A stretch of 25,664 nt of DNA from Anaeromyces robustus (Eukaryota; Neocallimastigomycota; Neocallimastigomycetes; Neocallimastigales; Neocallimastigaceae), in assembly GCA_002104895.1 (NCBI GenBank), contig MCFG01000150.1, forward strand, positions 117,501-143,164, written 5' to 3'. Numbering within the stretch: position 1 is the first letter of the stretch; each line of letters begins with the position of its first letter. Below the pieces are notes generated by a model that was given only the letters and a program-made list of their open reading frames with translations, ran no database searches and was not told the DNA's origin. Below, in pieces: positions 10,852-22,489 of this stretch. Made by a program: the position numbers and the translations under genes.

Positions 10852-10989
10852 TAATATTTGCACACATTTTATAGAAGTAAAGTTCAAGAAATTCTAAAAT
10901 ATTGATAGAATATTTTTTGATTTTAATAACTTATATTTTAAATAGTTTATATTAAAAGTGATAAAAATATAATTATATAAATAAAAATC
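10852..10989 (+). repeat. Direct duplication, copy 2, ending at the inverted-duplication breakpoint
   Basis: This copy of 10605-10773 ends ATAAATAAAAATC, and its last five bases AAATC (10985-10989) are also the first five bases of the left inverted-duplication arm. The two units are separated by only 78 bases. The overlap is a microhomology at the arm's outer edge. Confidence 0.85.
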
Positions 10990-11710
10990 AACACAAAAAT
11001 ATATAAATATTTAAAGACAACTTTTTAATTTTTTTAAATTTTTTTTGTTTTTTTTATTATTTTACAATTTTTTTTGGTTTTCTATACATTATATATATTA
11101 TTAAATTATTAAAAAATATATATTATTAAAATAATAATTAACAATTATTATTTATTAATACATATTAATTAAATAATTCTATTTCTATAAATAAATATGA
11201 AATTTGAATTAAAAAATTCATTATGAATAAAAAATAACTATGAAGTCATTTTTACTTCTCTATAAATAAAAAAAGGAAGTTTTTTTTTAAAAAAAAAACG
11301 CTTTAATATATGGTTTTAGTCAAAAAAAAATATTAAAATTAGATAAACTATTGCGTATGAAATTATCATTTATATATATATAAATAATTTATATATATAC
11401 AACTTTAGTTTTAATTCTATTAATAATAGAATTATAATATTATATTATATTACAAATTATGATTTTAAGTATGATTGTTATTATTTGATTATTATTTTAA
11501 TTGTTTGTTTTCAAAAATAACAAGGTTTTTTTTTAGTTTAGCAAGGAATATAAAAATTGATCCTTGATTTCTTTCTTTAATACAATTTATTATGCTCGAC
11601 TAATTTCATAATTAAATAAATCTTTGTTTTTTCAAACACCTGTTCAAAAAAGCTTTTAAAAATCATTACTTTTAGTGTAGTTAATAAATTTTGGATATGC
11701 TTAATAAAGA

Positions 11711-11896
11711 AATGTATTTTTCAAGTTAAAATTAAATAATCTTATAATTATTTATTACTCGAAATACAAAATAATGTATTTTTCAAGTTAAAATTAAATA
11801 ATCTTATAATTATTTATTACTCGAAATACAAAATAATGTATTTTTCAAGTTAAAATTAAATAATCTTATAATTATTTATTACTCGAAATACAAAAT
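11711..11896. repeat. Three exact 62-base tandem units (left arm)
   Basis: Units start at 11711, 11773 and 11835. Each begins AATGTATTTTTCAAGTTAAA and ends ACTCGAAATACAAAAT. The identical array sits in the right arm at 22490-22675. Equal copy number and sequence in both arms argue that the array predates the arm duplication. Confidence 0.95.
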
Positions 11897-12091
11897 AAAA
11901 GATATAATATTAAAATAAATATCTTTAAAAAATCGATCAATAATAATCGAATATCAGATTTAAAAGTATGCATAATTCTAATTCGAAGTTGTTTTTTTTG
12001 CTTATGCAATTATTAGATAGCACGTAAAAAAATATATTTAATTTTTTTTACTTGACTTTAAAATAGTATTAGCTATCTCTATATAAGAATC

Positions 12092-12116
12092 TTCTGTTCT
12101 GTTCTGTTCTGTTCTG
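12092..12116. repeat. (TTCTG)5 microsatellite (left arm)
   Basis: There are five perfect pentanucleotide units, mirrored as five units at 22270-22294. Because such repeats mutate quickly, equal length in both arms suggests a young duplication or ongoing sequence exchange. Confidence 0.9.
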
Positions 12117-12536
12117 ATGTATATATTCTATTGTTATATTATAAATTAAGTTAAGAATATTTTATAAACTCTTTAAAATTTTTTAATTGAGATAAACGAC
12201 ATTAAAATCATATTTTGAGGAAGAGATAATTTTCAGGCTTTAATAGTTTGTTTTCTTAATTCCATTTTAGTTTATATTTAAATCTAAAAATATAATAAAT
12301 ATTATTTTTTCAAAAGCTAAAAGATATTTTTTTTGTGTATAGCTAATTATATAGAAAAAATAATAAATTATTATAAATATTATTTTTGCTTATATTAAAA
12401 TCATGGTTTTTTTTTTCACTTTACCTTTTCATTTTTTTTATCAATCTAAAAAAGAAAAACCTAAATTTTTTTGTTATAATTTTTCTTTTTTACATTAATT
12501 ATTATAATGAAATGAAAAAAAATTCATAGATAATCC

Positions 12537-12542
12537 TTTATT
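12537..12542 (-). promoter_or_regulatory. Candidate poly(A) signal, left PEPCK
   Basis: AATAAA on the minus strand lies 52 bases past the stop codon, in the context GTTGTGAATAAAGGATT. This is less AT-rich than most chance occurrences here. Function is inferred. Confidence 0.4.
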
Positions 12543-12567
12543 CACAACGTTGCATTTTCTGTGTTTA

Positions 12568-12600
12568 AATTAAAGTTTTTTTAAAAAAAAAACTTTAATT
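12568..12600 (-). terminator. Perfect hairpin overlapping the PEPCK stop codon (left copy)
   Basis: There is a 15-base stem AATTAAAGTTTTTTT, a three-base loop and the exact complement. The stem includes the stop codon and the last codon. It is identical in the right copy. In a eukaryote this is not a bacterial-type terminator; a role in 3' processing or mRNA stability is a guess. Confidence 0.35.
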
Positions 12601-14502
12601 CTTTGCTTGCTTTAATCTAGCTTCTAAAGCATCTAATTCAGCTTTAAGTTTAGCTGGTAAATGTGATCCAAATTGTGAATGATATTCACGAATCTTTTGA
12701 ACTTCACTCAAATAAGCATCAACATCTACTGTTAAGATCTTTTGTAAATCTTCTCTTGGGAGATCATCTAAACCGCTTAAATCTAATGATTCAATGGTTG
12801 GTAAATAACCAATTGGTGTTTCAACTGCGGTTCCTTCCTTACCTTCGATTCGATCTATAATCCATTTCAATACACGTGAATTTTCACCATATCCTGGCCA
12901 TAAGAATCTTCCATTATCCTTACGGAACCAGTTTACATTGAAAATCTTTGGTAATGTATTTGGATCTTTAACCTTATCGACAAAGGATAACCAATATCCA
13001 AAGTAGTCTCCCATATTATAACCACAGAATGGCAACATTGCAAATGGATCAAATCTAAGTGTACCTTGTTTACCTTCAGCTGCTGCTGTACGTTCTGAGG
13101 CAACTGAAGATCCTAAAAGTACCCCATGATTCCAATCTCTTGATTGTAAAACTAATGGAACTGTACTCTCTCTTCTTCCTCCAAAGATAAATGCTGAAAT
13201 AGGAACGGCTTTACAGCCACCTCCATAATAGACTTTATCTGCAACAGGACAATTCTTTGCATAAGCTGTAAAACGTGAATTAGGATGAGCTAACGGTAAT
13301 GCATCTGCTGGCTTGGTCTTAGAATCAAATTCTTTACCTAACCAATTAATGGTTTTACCTTCAGGATATTCTTTGCTCATTCCTTCCCACCATACATCTC
13401 CATCTTCTGTTAAGGCAACATTTGTAAAGATGGTGTCTTTCGAACATGATAACATAGCATTAGGATTAGATTTCATCGAAGTACCTGGTGCTACTCCGAA
13501 GAATCCAGCTTCTGGATTAATAGCATATAATCGACCATCTTCTTTATTAAGCTTTAACCAAGCAATATCATCTCCTACACATTCAACCTTCCAACCATCT
13601 AATGTTGGGTTTAACATAGCTAAATTGGTCTTACCACAAGCACTAGGGAAGGCTGCACATACATAATACTTCTTATTTTCTGGGCTTGTTATACCTAAAA
13701 TTAACATGTGTTCTGCTAATGCATCGCCTTCTTCATTACACATCTTAGTAGCAATACGTAAGGCGAAACATTTCTTACCAAGTAATGCATTACCACCATA
13801 ACCTGATCCAAATGACCAAATTTGGTGAGTCTCTGGGAATTGTACAATATACTTAGTTTGGCTACATGGCCAAGTAACATCTTTTTGTCCCTTTTCTAAT
13901 GGATAACCTACACTGTGAACACATGGAATAAATTCTTGATCTTCTTTCAAGTTTTCTAAAACTTGTTTACCCATAATTGTCATAATTCTCATATTAACTA
14001 CTACATAACCTGAATCGGTTAATTCAATACCTATACGAGAAAGTTCTCCTCCAACTGGTCCCATAGAGAATGGGATAACATAGAGTGTTCTTCCTTTCAT
14101 ACTACCATCGAAACACTTGTTGAGAATAGCTCTCATTTCATTTGGATCCATCCAATTGTTAGTTGGTCCGGCATCTTCTTCCTTTTCAGAACAAATGTAT
14201 GTACATTTTTCAACTCTAGCAACATCAGATGGATCAGATCTAGCTAAATAACAATTTGGTCTTTTCTTGTCATTTAATTTAGTGAAAACTCCTGATTTAA
14301 CTAAACTATCAATAATTTCTTGGTTTTCTTCGGCTGAACCATCACAAACCCAAACATTTTCTGGTTTTAAAAGTTCAACTTTTTCGGCAATCCATTGCTT
14401 AAGTTTGTTGTTGTTTTCAATTAAGTGGTAGTTACGGTAGCTAATGTTTCCAACAGTAGTGAAAGTGGCAGAGGCAGCAGAGGTAGTGTTAGCAGAAGAC
14501 AT
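12595..14502 (-). CDS. PCK: Phosphoenolpyruvate carboxykinase, GTP type (left copy)
   Basis: This 635-residue enzyme interconverts oxaloacetate plus GTP with PEP, CO2 and GDP using a divalent metal. It is full length for the GTP family (human PCK1 is 622). The kinase loop [11 protein letters not shown] spans 283-293, with the reactive cysteine C289 and P-loop K291. Metal ligands are expected at K244 ([10 protein letters not shown]), H265 (AEHML) and D312 (VGDDIAW). Substrate and nucleotide regions include [21 protein letters not shown] at 440-444 and NWFRKD from 524. The Ser/Thr-rich first 16 residues are not a clear targeting peptide, so a cytosolic site is likely. The gene has no introns. 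The protein is identical over all 635 residues to the plus-strand copy at 19884-21791, and the two are divergently transcribed. In anaerobic fungi the enzyme is thought to feed oxaloacetate and malate formation; that role is inferred. Confidence 0.97.
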   Translation of the reverse strand: MSSANTTSAASATFTTVGNISYRNYHLIENNNKLKQWIAEKVELLKPENVWVCDGSAEENQEIIDSLVKSGVFTKLNDKKRPNCYLARSDPSDVARVEKCTYICSEKEEDAGPTNNWMDPNEMRAILNKCFDGSMKGRTLYVIPFSMGPVGGELSRIGIELTDSGYVVVNMRIMTIMGKQVLENLKEDQEFIPCVHSVGYPLEKGQKDVTWPCSQTKYIVQFPETHQIWSFGSGYGGNALLGKKCFALRIATKMCNEEGDALAEHMLILGITSPENKKYYVCAAFPSACGKTNLAMLNPTLDGWKVECVGDDIAWLKLNKEDGRLYAINPEAGFFGVAPGTSMKSNPNAMLSCSKDTIFTNVALTEDGDVWWEGMSKEYPEGKTINWLGKEFDSKTKPADALPLAHPNSRFTAYAKNCPVADKVYYGGGCKAVPISAFIFGGRRESTVPLVLQSRDWNHGVLLGSSVASERTAAAEGKQGTLRFDPFAMLPFCGYNMGDYFGYWLSFVDKVKDPNTLPKIFNVNWFRKDNGRFLWPGYGENSRVLKWIIDRIEGKEGTAVETPIGYLPTIESLDLSGLDDLPREDLQKILTVDVDAYLSEVQKIREYHSQFGSHLPAKLKAELDALEARLKQAKN

Positions 14503-14870
14503 TTTGAATTTAATTTTTTTGTTTGTTTGTTTAAAAAAAAATAAGGGTGTTTTGTAAAAAAAATTTAAAATGTAAAAATATACTACAAATTATAAGCGTT
14601 TAATAGTAAAAGATTTTATTTAAAAATATTAAAACTAAAGTTTTAAATATTCTAAAAGTGTTTGAAAAATAAAAAAAAAAAGTTTGTTTTGTATAAAAAC
14701 TAATCACGAGAAACGAAGTTTGGATTAAAAGAATATCTTTCTTTTAATTATTAGAGTTGTTTTGAAATTTTATTGTTAAAAAATAAAATGTAAATTGGTG
14801 AGGAAAAAAAAAGAAAAGCGAACTTTTGATGTCTATTTATACACATTTTTTTCCCTTTTCTATTTTATTA
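14503..14870 (-). promoter_or_regulatory. 5' UTR and promoter region, left PEPCK
   Basis: Reading towards the gene on the minus strand there is a TATA-like site, then CT-rich tracts, then about 330 bases of probable 5' UTR ending in TTCAAAATG, which has A at -3. It is identical to the right-arm promoter except for one homopolymer base (A11 at 14671-14681), so both copies should be expressed alike. Confidence 0.55.
14833..14841 (-). promoter_or_regulatory. TATA-like box, left PEPCK
   Basis: TATAAATAG on the minus strand, in the context GTGTATAAATAGACATC, lies about 330 bases before the start codon. The same 9-mer precedes eS27 and the right PEPCK. Function is inferred. Confidence 0.5.
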
Positions 14871-15377
14871 TTTGATTTTACAAAATATAAAAATAAATAA
14901 TAAATATAATAAATATAATAAATAAATAAATAAATAATAAATAAATACTAAATGAACAAATGCTCTAAATAATAAATAAATAAATTATAATATTAATTTA
15001 ATATATCAATTCTATTTAATTTATTAATATTAATAACGATTTATTAAATTATATATTAAATATAATTAATCTCTATAGTTTAAAAACTTAAAATTATTAA
15101 TTATTAATTGTATTCTTATTTATTCTTATTATACCAATTATTATTTATTTATGTATATAATATATTAATTTTTTTTATTTTATATTATATTGAAAAATAT
15201 ATTTATTTATTATTGTTACTAATAAATAAATATATTATATGTATATTATAATATTATATATTAATATATTGTAAAGCAAGATATAAACAAAGAAGATTTA
15301 AATATGTATATATATAATAAATGTTATATAAGAAATAAATAATGATAATAAAATATAATTACAATTACATTAATTGA

Positions 15378-15419
15378 ATATAATTGTATTACGTATATAT
15401 ATACGTAATACAATTATAT
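15378..15419. repeat. Perfect 42-base palindrome
   Basis: It is centred on ACGTATATATATACGT with 21-base arms and no loop, and starts ATATAATTGTATTACG. It lies 74 bases inside the left edge of the spacer. It could form a cruciform. Confidence 0.85.
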
Positions 15420-16459
15420 ATTGAGAATGCATAATAAAAATAAAGTACATAAAATATATTATAGAATATATTTATTAAATTACTTTCATATAAACTATAG
15501 CAACTCTGCATTTATATCACAAACATATATTATGATTTTAAAATTTATATATTTAAATATATAATTATATATTAATTCCAACAATAATAATAATTATTAG
15601 TAGTACATCTAAAGTGATAATGAGGAATAAATAAATAAATTAATAAATAAATAAATAATAAATAAGTAAATAAGTAAATAAATAAATGAGTGAATAGAAA
15701 AATATTAAATTAAATAATATAAGTAATGAATAAAGTATAAAGTGAAATAATTAAATGAATAAATAAATATAAAAGAATATATTAACGATATATATTTATA
15801 AAATAATATAATTAATAAAGCATGTATATATGAACAATGATTAAAAGAATATGAAAAAATATTTAAGTTAATATCGAGGTCTTTTTAATTAAATTTTATA
15901 TGTAACGTTTTTGATATATGTAAGTAGTTTTTTCAATATTTAAATCAATGAATTACACGTAATATTAAATATTTTATGTTAAATAAACATTTTTTTATAT
16001 TTTATTTTTAATTAATTTTTGATCTTTGAATTGATTTTTTTTTTTCAATATTCTTTACTGCTATTTTTATTATGTAAATTTTAATAATAAACATTAAACT
16101 AAAAAAAAAAATCAAATAAACATTACATATTTAATGTAATATTATATATTATTTATTATATAATAATAGATAGTATAACTACATTATTTATTTAAGTGGA
16201 ATTGAATAGAATATAATAAAAATATAATAAATTCTTTTATCCTATTATTTATAAATATGTTATAATCATTATTTAAATATTATCATATATGTTATGTTTA
16301 TTTATTATATTTATTATATATATTTTATTATATATTTATTTATTATATTTGTTACCTATATGTATATATAAATATACCACAACATCCATATTAATTAACT
16401 ATTTAATTTAATTTTTAAGTTATGATTAAATAATTATATGTAAAATTATTATATTATTT

Positions 16460-16460
16460 T

Positions 16461-16515
<55 letters not shown>

Positions 16516-16519
16516 TTTT
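16460..16519. repeat. (TTTA)n microsatellite
   Basis: About 14 nearly perfect TTTA units. There is nothing else of note around it. Confidence 0.9.
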
Positions 16520-16685
16520 CATTATTAAAATTCTTATATATATAATTTTATTTAAATATTTTATTATATATATTCTTATTTTATTTTACCTGTAAAATAG
16601 AATATAAAATAATATTGTAATATATTCAATTATAATATAATAAATATAATAAATAATTACTACATGATTATATAACATAAAATCA

Positions 16686-16720
<35 letters not shown>

Positions 16721-19514
16721 GAAAGAATTAAACAAATCAAATAATTTACATTTAATATATAATAGATGACAATGTATAATACATAAATTAATGCATTGAA
16801 TTAGTTTTTATAATAAAATTCCTTCTATTAGATTCTTATAAGATATTACAATAAATATTATTATAATACATTCATTATTTTTACATTAAATAAAAATTAA
16901 AATACAATTAGAAACAATGATAATAACAATAATAATAATATCAAAAATATCATTACTACTAATACTTGTTTTCATTATATCATGTTCATACTTTTAACTA
17001 TATTGTTAATCCATCATATTAAGAATAATTTTTTTAAAAATCTTTCTTTTTATAATTTTATATATTATTCTCACAATTATTGTACTACATCCAAATTTTA
17101 ATTACCACACTCTTTATTCTTATATTCACTTGAAATTTTGTTTAAATAGCTTGATTTACAAATCTATCAAGTAGAATAGAAAAGATGAATTAGAATAAAT
17201 TAATAAAATAAAAACGGTAAAAAAATTCAGTTATATTTTATTAAAAAATAAATATAACTCTTGTATTAATGTTCAATAAAATAAATAAAAAGAATCTAAT
17301 ATTATTTCATATTAAAATACTTCTTAGAATTTACTTTTCATATATAAACCTTTTTAGTAATATTATATAAATACTTTTTTTTACGTTTCACAAATAAAAT
17401 CCCTTTAATTATTTTTAATATTAATAATATAATAATAAAAAATTACTAAGCACGAAGTGTGCTAGATCAATAATAATATCCAATCATATTTATAGAATTT
17501 CTTAATTAACAAAATAATTACATAATAAGTTTAATTTATTTATTATGTAATTATTAAATATATTATAGAATTAATTACATCATATATTAACAAAAAAGGA
17601 AATCTTTTGAAAAACCAATAAATTAAATAATAAATCAAAATTATATTTATAACAAAACATAATATTTATACAAATATTTCTATAAAAAAGATAGCCACTT
17701 TATATTTACATTTGAAATGATGCTTTTTTTCCTTACAATATATAACTAAAGTCAATATTATTTATATTGAATCGTTTGTTTTTCTATTATTTATATATTT
17801 ACATAATTATCATATTTATTTATAAACAAGGTAGTATACTACCACATCTAAATAAAAAAGATGTTATTTATGTTTTATTTTAAAAAATCCTTTCTTTTTG
17901 ATATAAATAATAATTATTTTATATCGTTTAAATTGTTTTTTTATGTATCATTTATTTAAATAACATAAATTATATTTTAAAATAAATAAAAAATTTCTCT
18001 TAAATATAATAAAGGAAAAATATTCAATATGTTACAGGAAGAAAAAAATGTATATAGGAAATATCAATTGTATCTTATATATATGTAACATTTGTATTTT
18101 GATATTAAATAATAGATTCTATTGCTAGAATAGCTTTTTTGTATTATATTATTTTTAATTATTTTTATTGTTTATTTAAGTTTTTCCCACATATTTATTT
18201 TAATTACATTACTAAAATTATCCTTTTTTTTTGTTTAGTTAAAATATATATTTATTTATGTTTCATATTAAAAAATATGGTTACATATTTAGCAATAAAT
18301 TTGTTACATTTATATTTTACATTATTTACTACATATAATTAAACAAAATACAAAGTAGTTTTATTGTCATTTTTTATATTTTTATTTTTTTTTTATTTCA
18401 ATTTTTTTAATTACTCTTGTCTTATTTTATTTATTATAAACTAAATCATTATAAAAGAATAAACATTAAAATATGTGTTTAGCTTAATTAATATACAATA
18501 AATTATTATTAAAAATAATAAAAAGAGTAATATTAATACTAATATTTTTATTATTAAGAAAATTTTTTTTCTTTTAGTATTATATAATTTAAAATATATG
18601 TAACTATAATTGTATTTAGTTTTTATTAATCATAGTATTAAAAATTAAGTATCTTGCCATATAAATAAGTTATAATTTACTTTCACATTATTTAAAACAT
18701 TAGCCGCATGATTATAAATAAACCGTTTAATATACATATAAACAAAGAATTATTATATACAATTATTATCTGTATACTTGTAATTTATATCAAATAATAG
18801 GAAAATTTATGTATTAATAATAAAATTATAATTCTAACAATATCTTTAAATAAAAAAATAGAGATTAATATCATTTAAATTATTTTTAATAATTTTAATA
18901 ACATACATTTTATTATGTTTTTATTATACAAAATACAATTTTTAATAAAAACATTTATTTACTAACTGAATATTTTATATCTTCTTTTAATGAAAGTTAG
19001 TATATATAATATATACATAATGTATAAATCATTAAAATTAATTACCTTTGAATTATTTTTAACTTCATATTTATTATAAATGTATTTAAATCTTCTTTGT
19101 TTATATCTTGCTTTACAATATATTAATATATAATATTATAATATACATATAATATATTTATTTATTAGTAACAATAATAAATAAATATATTTTTCAATAT
19201 AATATAAAATAAAAAAAATTAATATATTATATACATAAATAAATAATAATTGGTATAATAAGAATAAATAAGAATACAATTAATAATTAATAATTTTAAG
19301 TTTTTAAACTATAGAGATTAATTATATTTAATATATAATTTAATAAATCGTTATTAATATTAATAAATTAAATAGAATTGATATATTAAATTAATATTAT
19401 AATTTATTTATTTATTATTTAGAGCATTTGTTCATTTAGTATTTATTTATTATTTATTTATTTATTTATTATATTTATTATATTTATTATTTATTTTTAT
19501 ATTTTGTAAAATCA

Positions 19515-19883
19515 AATAATAAAATAGAAAAGGGAAAAAAATGTGTATAAATAGACATCAAAAGTTCGCTTTTCTTTTTTTTTCCTCACCAATTTACATT
19601 TTATTTTTTAACAATAAAATTTCAAAACAACTCTAATAATTAAAAGAAAGATATTCTTTTAATCCAAACTTCGTTTCTCGTGATTAGTTTTTATACAAAA
19701 CAAACTTTTTTTTTTATTTTTCAAACACTTTTAGAATATTTAAAACTTTAGTTTTAATATTTTTAAATAAAATCTTTTACTATTAAACGCTTATAATTTG
19801 TAGTATATTTTTACATTTTAAATTTTTTTTACAAAACACCCTTATTTTTTTTTAAACAAACAAACAAAAAAATTAAATTCAAA
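19515..19883 (+). promoter_or_regulatory. 5' UTR and promoter region, right PEPCK
   Basis: It holds the TATA-like site at 19546-19554, the CT-rich tract TTTCTTTTTTTTTCCTCACC just after it, and about 330 bases up to the start codon, with the context TTCAAAATG. It matches the left promoter except for T10 at 19706-19715. Confidence 0.55.
19546..19554 (+). promoter_or_regulatory. TATA-like box, right PEPCK
   Basis: TATAAATAG in the context ATGTGTATAAATAGACATC, 330 bases before the start codon. It is shared with eS27 at 1307 and with the left arm. Function is inferred. Confidence 0.5.
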
Positions 19884-21791
19884 ATGTCTTCTGCTAACAC
19901 TACCTCTGCTGCCTCTGCCACTTTCACTACTGTTGGAAACATTAGCTACCGTAACTACCACTTAATTGAAAACAACAACAAACTTAAGCAATGGATTGCC
20001 GAAAAAGTTGAACTTTTAAAACCAGAAAATGTTTGGGTTTGTGATGGTTCAGCCGAAGAAAACCAAGAAATTATTGATAGTTTAGTTAAATCAGGAGTTT
20101 TCACTAAATTAAATGACAAGAAAAGACCAAATTGTTATTTAGCTAGATCTGATCCATCTGATGTTGCTAGAGTTGAAAAATGTACATACATTTGTTCTGA
20201 AAAGGAAGAAGATGCCGGACCAACTAACAATTGGATGGATCCAAATGAAATGAGAGCTATTCTCAACAAGTGTTTCGATGGTAGTATGAAAGGAAGAACA
20301 CTCTATGTTATCCCATTCTCTATGGGACCAGTTGGAGGAGAACTTTCTCGTATAGGTATTGAATTAACCGATTCAGGTTATGTAGTAGTTAATATGAGAA
20401 TTATGACAATTATGGGTAAACAAGTTTTAGAAAACTTGAAAGAAGATCAAGAATTTATTCCATGTGTTCACAGTGTAGGTTATCCATTAGAAAAGGGACA
20501 AAAAGATGTTACTTGGCCATGTAGCCAAACTAAGTATATTGTACAATTCCCAGAGACTCACCAAATTTGGTCATTTGGATCAGGTTATGGTGGTAATGCA
20601 TTACTTGGTAAGAAATGTTTCGCCTTACGTATTGCTACTAAGATGTGTAATGAAGAAGGCGATGCATTAGCAGAACACATGTTAATTTTAGGTATAACAA
20701 GCCCAGAAAATAAGAAGTATTATGTATGTGCAGCCTTCCCTAGTGCTTGTGGTAAGACCAATTTAGCTATGTTAAACCCAACATTAGATGGTTGGAAGGT
20801 TGAATGTGTAGGAGATGATATTGCTTGGTTAAAGCTTAATAAAGAAGATGGTCGATTATATGCTATTAATCCAGAAGCTGGATTCTTCGGAGTAGCACCA
20901 GGTACTTCGATGAAATCTAATCCTAATGCTATGTTATCATGTTCGAAAGACACCATCTTTACAAATGTTGCCTTAACAGAAGATGGAGATGTATGGTGGG
21001 AAGGAATGAGCAAAGAATATCCTGAAGGTAAAACCATTAATTGGTTAGGTAAAGAATTTGATTCTAAGACCAAGCCAGCAGATGCATTACCGTTAGCTCA
21101 TCCTAATTCACGTTTTACAGCTTATGCAAAGAATTGTCCTGTTGCAGATAAAGTCTATTATGGAGGTGGCTGTAAAGCCGTTCCTATTTCAGCATTTATC
21201 TTTGGAGGAAGAAGAGAGAGTACAGTTCCATTAGTTTTACAATCAAGAGATTGGAATCATGGGGTACTTTTAGGATCTTCAGTTGCCTCAGAACGTACAG
21301 CAGCAGCTGAAGGTAAACAAGGTACACTTAGATTTGATCCATTTGCAATGTTGCCATTCTGTGGTTATAATATGGGAGACTACTTTGGATATTGGTTATC
21401 CTTTGTCGATAAGGTTAAAGATCCAAATACATTACCAAAGATTTTCAATGTAAACTGGTTCCGTAAGGATAATGGAAGATTCTTATGGCCAGGATATGGT
21501 GAAAATTCACGTGTATTGAAATGGATTATAGATCGAATCGAAGGTAAGGAAGGAACCGCAGTTGAAACACCAATTGGTTATTTACCAACCATTGAATCAT
21601 TAGATTTAAGCGGTTTAGATGATCTCCCAAGAGAAGATTTACAAAAGATCTTAACAGTAGATGTTGATGCTTATTTGAGTGAAGTTCAAAAGATTCGTGA
21701 ATATCATTCACAATTTGGATCACATTTACCAGCTAAACTTAAAGCTGAATTAGATGCTTTAGAAGCTAGATTAAAGCAAGCAAAGAATTAA
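19884..21791 (+). CDS. PCK: Phosphoenolpyruvate carboxykinase, GTP type (right copy)
   Basis: This second complete PEPCK gene, 635 residues, is identical in protein to the minus-strand copy at 12595-14502, and I found no nucleotide difference in the coding region. All family landmarks are present: the reactive cysteine C289 and lysine K291 in [10 protein letters not shown], metal-binding K244, H265 and D312, the FGGRR substrate arginines at 443-444, and the C-terminal [19 protein letters not shown] region from 525. The start is the first ATG, with A at -3. There is no intron. It is transcribed away from the other copy, with 5.4 kb between the two start codons. The GTP type is usual in animals and many bacteria, while well-studied fungi such as yeast use the unrelated-length ATP type, so this form is notable for a fungus. 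Two intact copies suggest a dosage effect, which is inferred. Confidence 0.97.
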   Translation: MSSANTTSAASATFTTVGNISYRNYHLIENNNKLKQWIAEKVELLKPENVWVCDGSAEENQEIIDSLVKSGVFTKLNDKKRPNCYLARSDPSDVARVEKCTYICSEKEEDAGPTNNWMDPNEMRAILNKCFDGSMKGRTLYVIPFSMGPVGGELSRIGIELTDSGYVVVNMRIMTIMGKQVLENLKEDQEFIPCVHSVGYPLEKGQKDVTWPCSQTKYIVQFPETHQIWSFGSGYGGNALLGKKCFALRIATKMCNEEGDALAEHMLILGITSPENKKYYVCAAFPSACGKTNLAMLNPTLDGWKVECVGDDIAWLKLNKEDGRLYAINPEAGFFGVAPGTSMKSNPNAMLSCSKDTIFTNVALTEDGDVWWEGMSKEYPEGKTINWLGKEFDSKTKPADALPLAHPNSRFTAYAKNCPVADKVYYGGGCKAVPISAFIFGGRRESTVPLVLQSRDWNHGVLLGSSVASERTAAAEGKQGTLRFDPFAMLPFCGYNMGDYFGYWLSFVDKVKDPNTLPKIFNVNWFRKDNGRFLWPGYGENSRVLKWIIDRIEGKEGTAVETPIGYLPTIESLDLSGLDDLPREDLQKILTVDVDAYLSEVQKIREYHSQFGSHLPAKLKAELDALEARLKQAKN

Positions 21792-21818
21792 AGTTTTTTT
21801 TTTAAAAAAACTTTAATT
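21786..21818 (+). terminator. Perfect hairpin overlapping the PEPCK stop codon (right copy)
   Basis: Stem AATTAAAGTTTTTTT (21786-21800), loop TTT, and complement AAAAAAACTTTAATT (21804-21818). The stop codon is at 21789-21791, inside the stem. Its effect is unknown. Confidence 0.35.
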
Positions 21819-21843
21819 TAAACACAGAAAATGCAACGTTGTG

Positions 21844-21849
21844 AATAAA
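21844..21849 (+). promoter_or_regulatory. Candidate poly(A) signal, right PEPCK
   Basis: AATAAA 52 bases after the stop codon, in the context GTTGTGAATAAAGGATT, identical to the left copy. Function is inferred. Confidence 0.4.
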
Positions 21850-22269
21850 GGATTATCTATGAATTTTTTTTCATTTCATTATAATAATTAATGTAAAAAA
21901 GAAAAATTATAACAAAAAAATTTAGGTTTTTCTTTTTTAGATTGATAAAAAAAATGAAAAGGTAAAGTGAAAAAAAAAACCATGATTTTAATATAAGCAA
22001 AAATAATATTTATAATAATTTATTATTTTTTCTATATAATTAGCTATACACAAAAAAAATATCTTTTAGCTTTTGAAAAAATAATATTTATTATATTTTT
22101 AGATTTAAATATAAACTAAAATGGAATTAAGAAAACAAACTATTAAAGCCTGAAAATTATCTCTTCCTCAAAATATGATTTTAATGTCGTTTATCTCAAT
22201 TAAAAAATTTTAAAGAGTTTATAAAATATTCTTAACTTAATTTATAATATAACAATAGAATATATACAT

Positions 22270-22294
22270 CAGAACAGAACAGAACAGAACAGAA
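22270..22294. repeat. (CAGAA)5 microsatellite (right arm)
   Basis: Mirror copy of 12092-12116, with the same number of units. Confidence 0.9.
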
Positions 22295-22489
22295 GATTCT
22301 TATATAGAGATAGCTAATACTATTTTAAAGTCAAGTAAAAAAAATTAAATATATTTTTTTACGTGCTATCTAATAATTGCATAAGCAAAAAAAACAACTT
22401 CGAATTAGAATTATGCATACTTTTAAATCTGATATTCGATTATTATTGATCGATTTTTTAAAGATATTTATTTTAATATTATATCTTTT

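Larger units (their letters stand above)
10985..15304 (-). repeat. Left arm of large inverted duplication (about 4.32 kb)
   Basis: The reverse complement of this arm equals 19083-23401. Paired coordinates sum to 34386 from the outer edge through the PEPCK start codon. They sum to 34387 beyond one homopolymer, which is A11 at 14671-14681 here and T10 at 19706-19715 in the other arm. All coding and noncoding stretches I compared by eye matched exactly. It contains a whole PEPCK gene with about 1.6 kb of 3' flank and 0.8 kb of 5' flank. Confidence 0.97.
15305..19082. other. Single-copy spacer between the inverted arms
   Basis: These 3.8 kb contain no gene I can support. Reading frames are short and hydrophobic or Asn/Lys-rich only because of the composition. 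It holds a 42-base palindrome at 15378-15419, a (TTTA)n tract at about 16460-16519, an (ATT)n tract at about 16687-16720, and a weaker stem-loop near 17510-17552. It lies between the promoters of the two divergent PEPCK genes. Confidence 0.75.

Noticed and set aside
11711-11896. Possible CRISPR array
   Set aside because: Units are contiguous 62-base exact repeats without spacers, in a eukaryotic context with no cas genes.
12663-12860. 65-residue open frame antisense to the PEPCK 3' end, also at 21526-21723
   Set aside because: Shadow frame of PEPCK; no independent start context or domain.
13313-13666. 117-residue open frame antisense to PEPCK, also at 20720-21073
   Set aside because: It is a shadow of the PEPCK reading frame on the other strand, with no family resemblance, and appears twice only because the gene is duplicated.
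18139-18342. 67-residue hydrophobic frame in the spacer, possible small membrane protein
   Set aside because: The Phe/Tyr/Ile/Leu content is what AT-rich random sequence gives; no start context, promoter or family signal.
15305-19082. tRNA or other structured RNA genes in the long deserts
   Set aside because: No G/C-rich islands or box A/box B-like sequence were seen on either strand; hairpins found are simple A/T palindromes.
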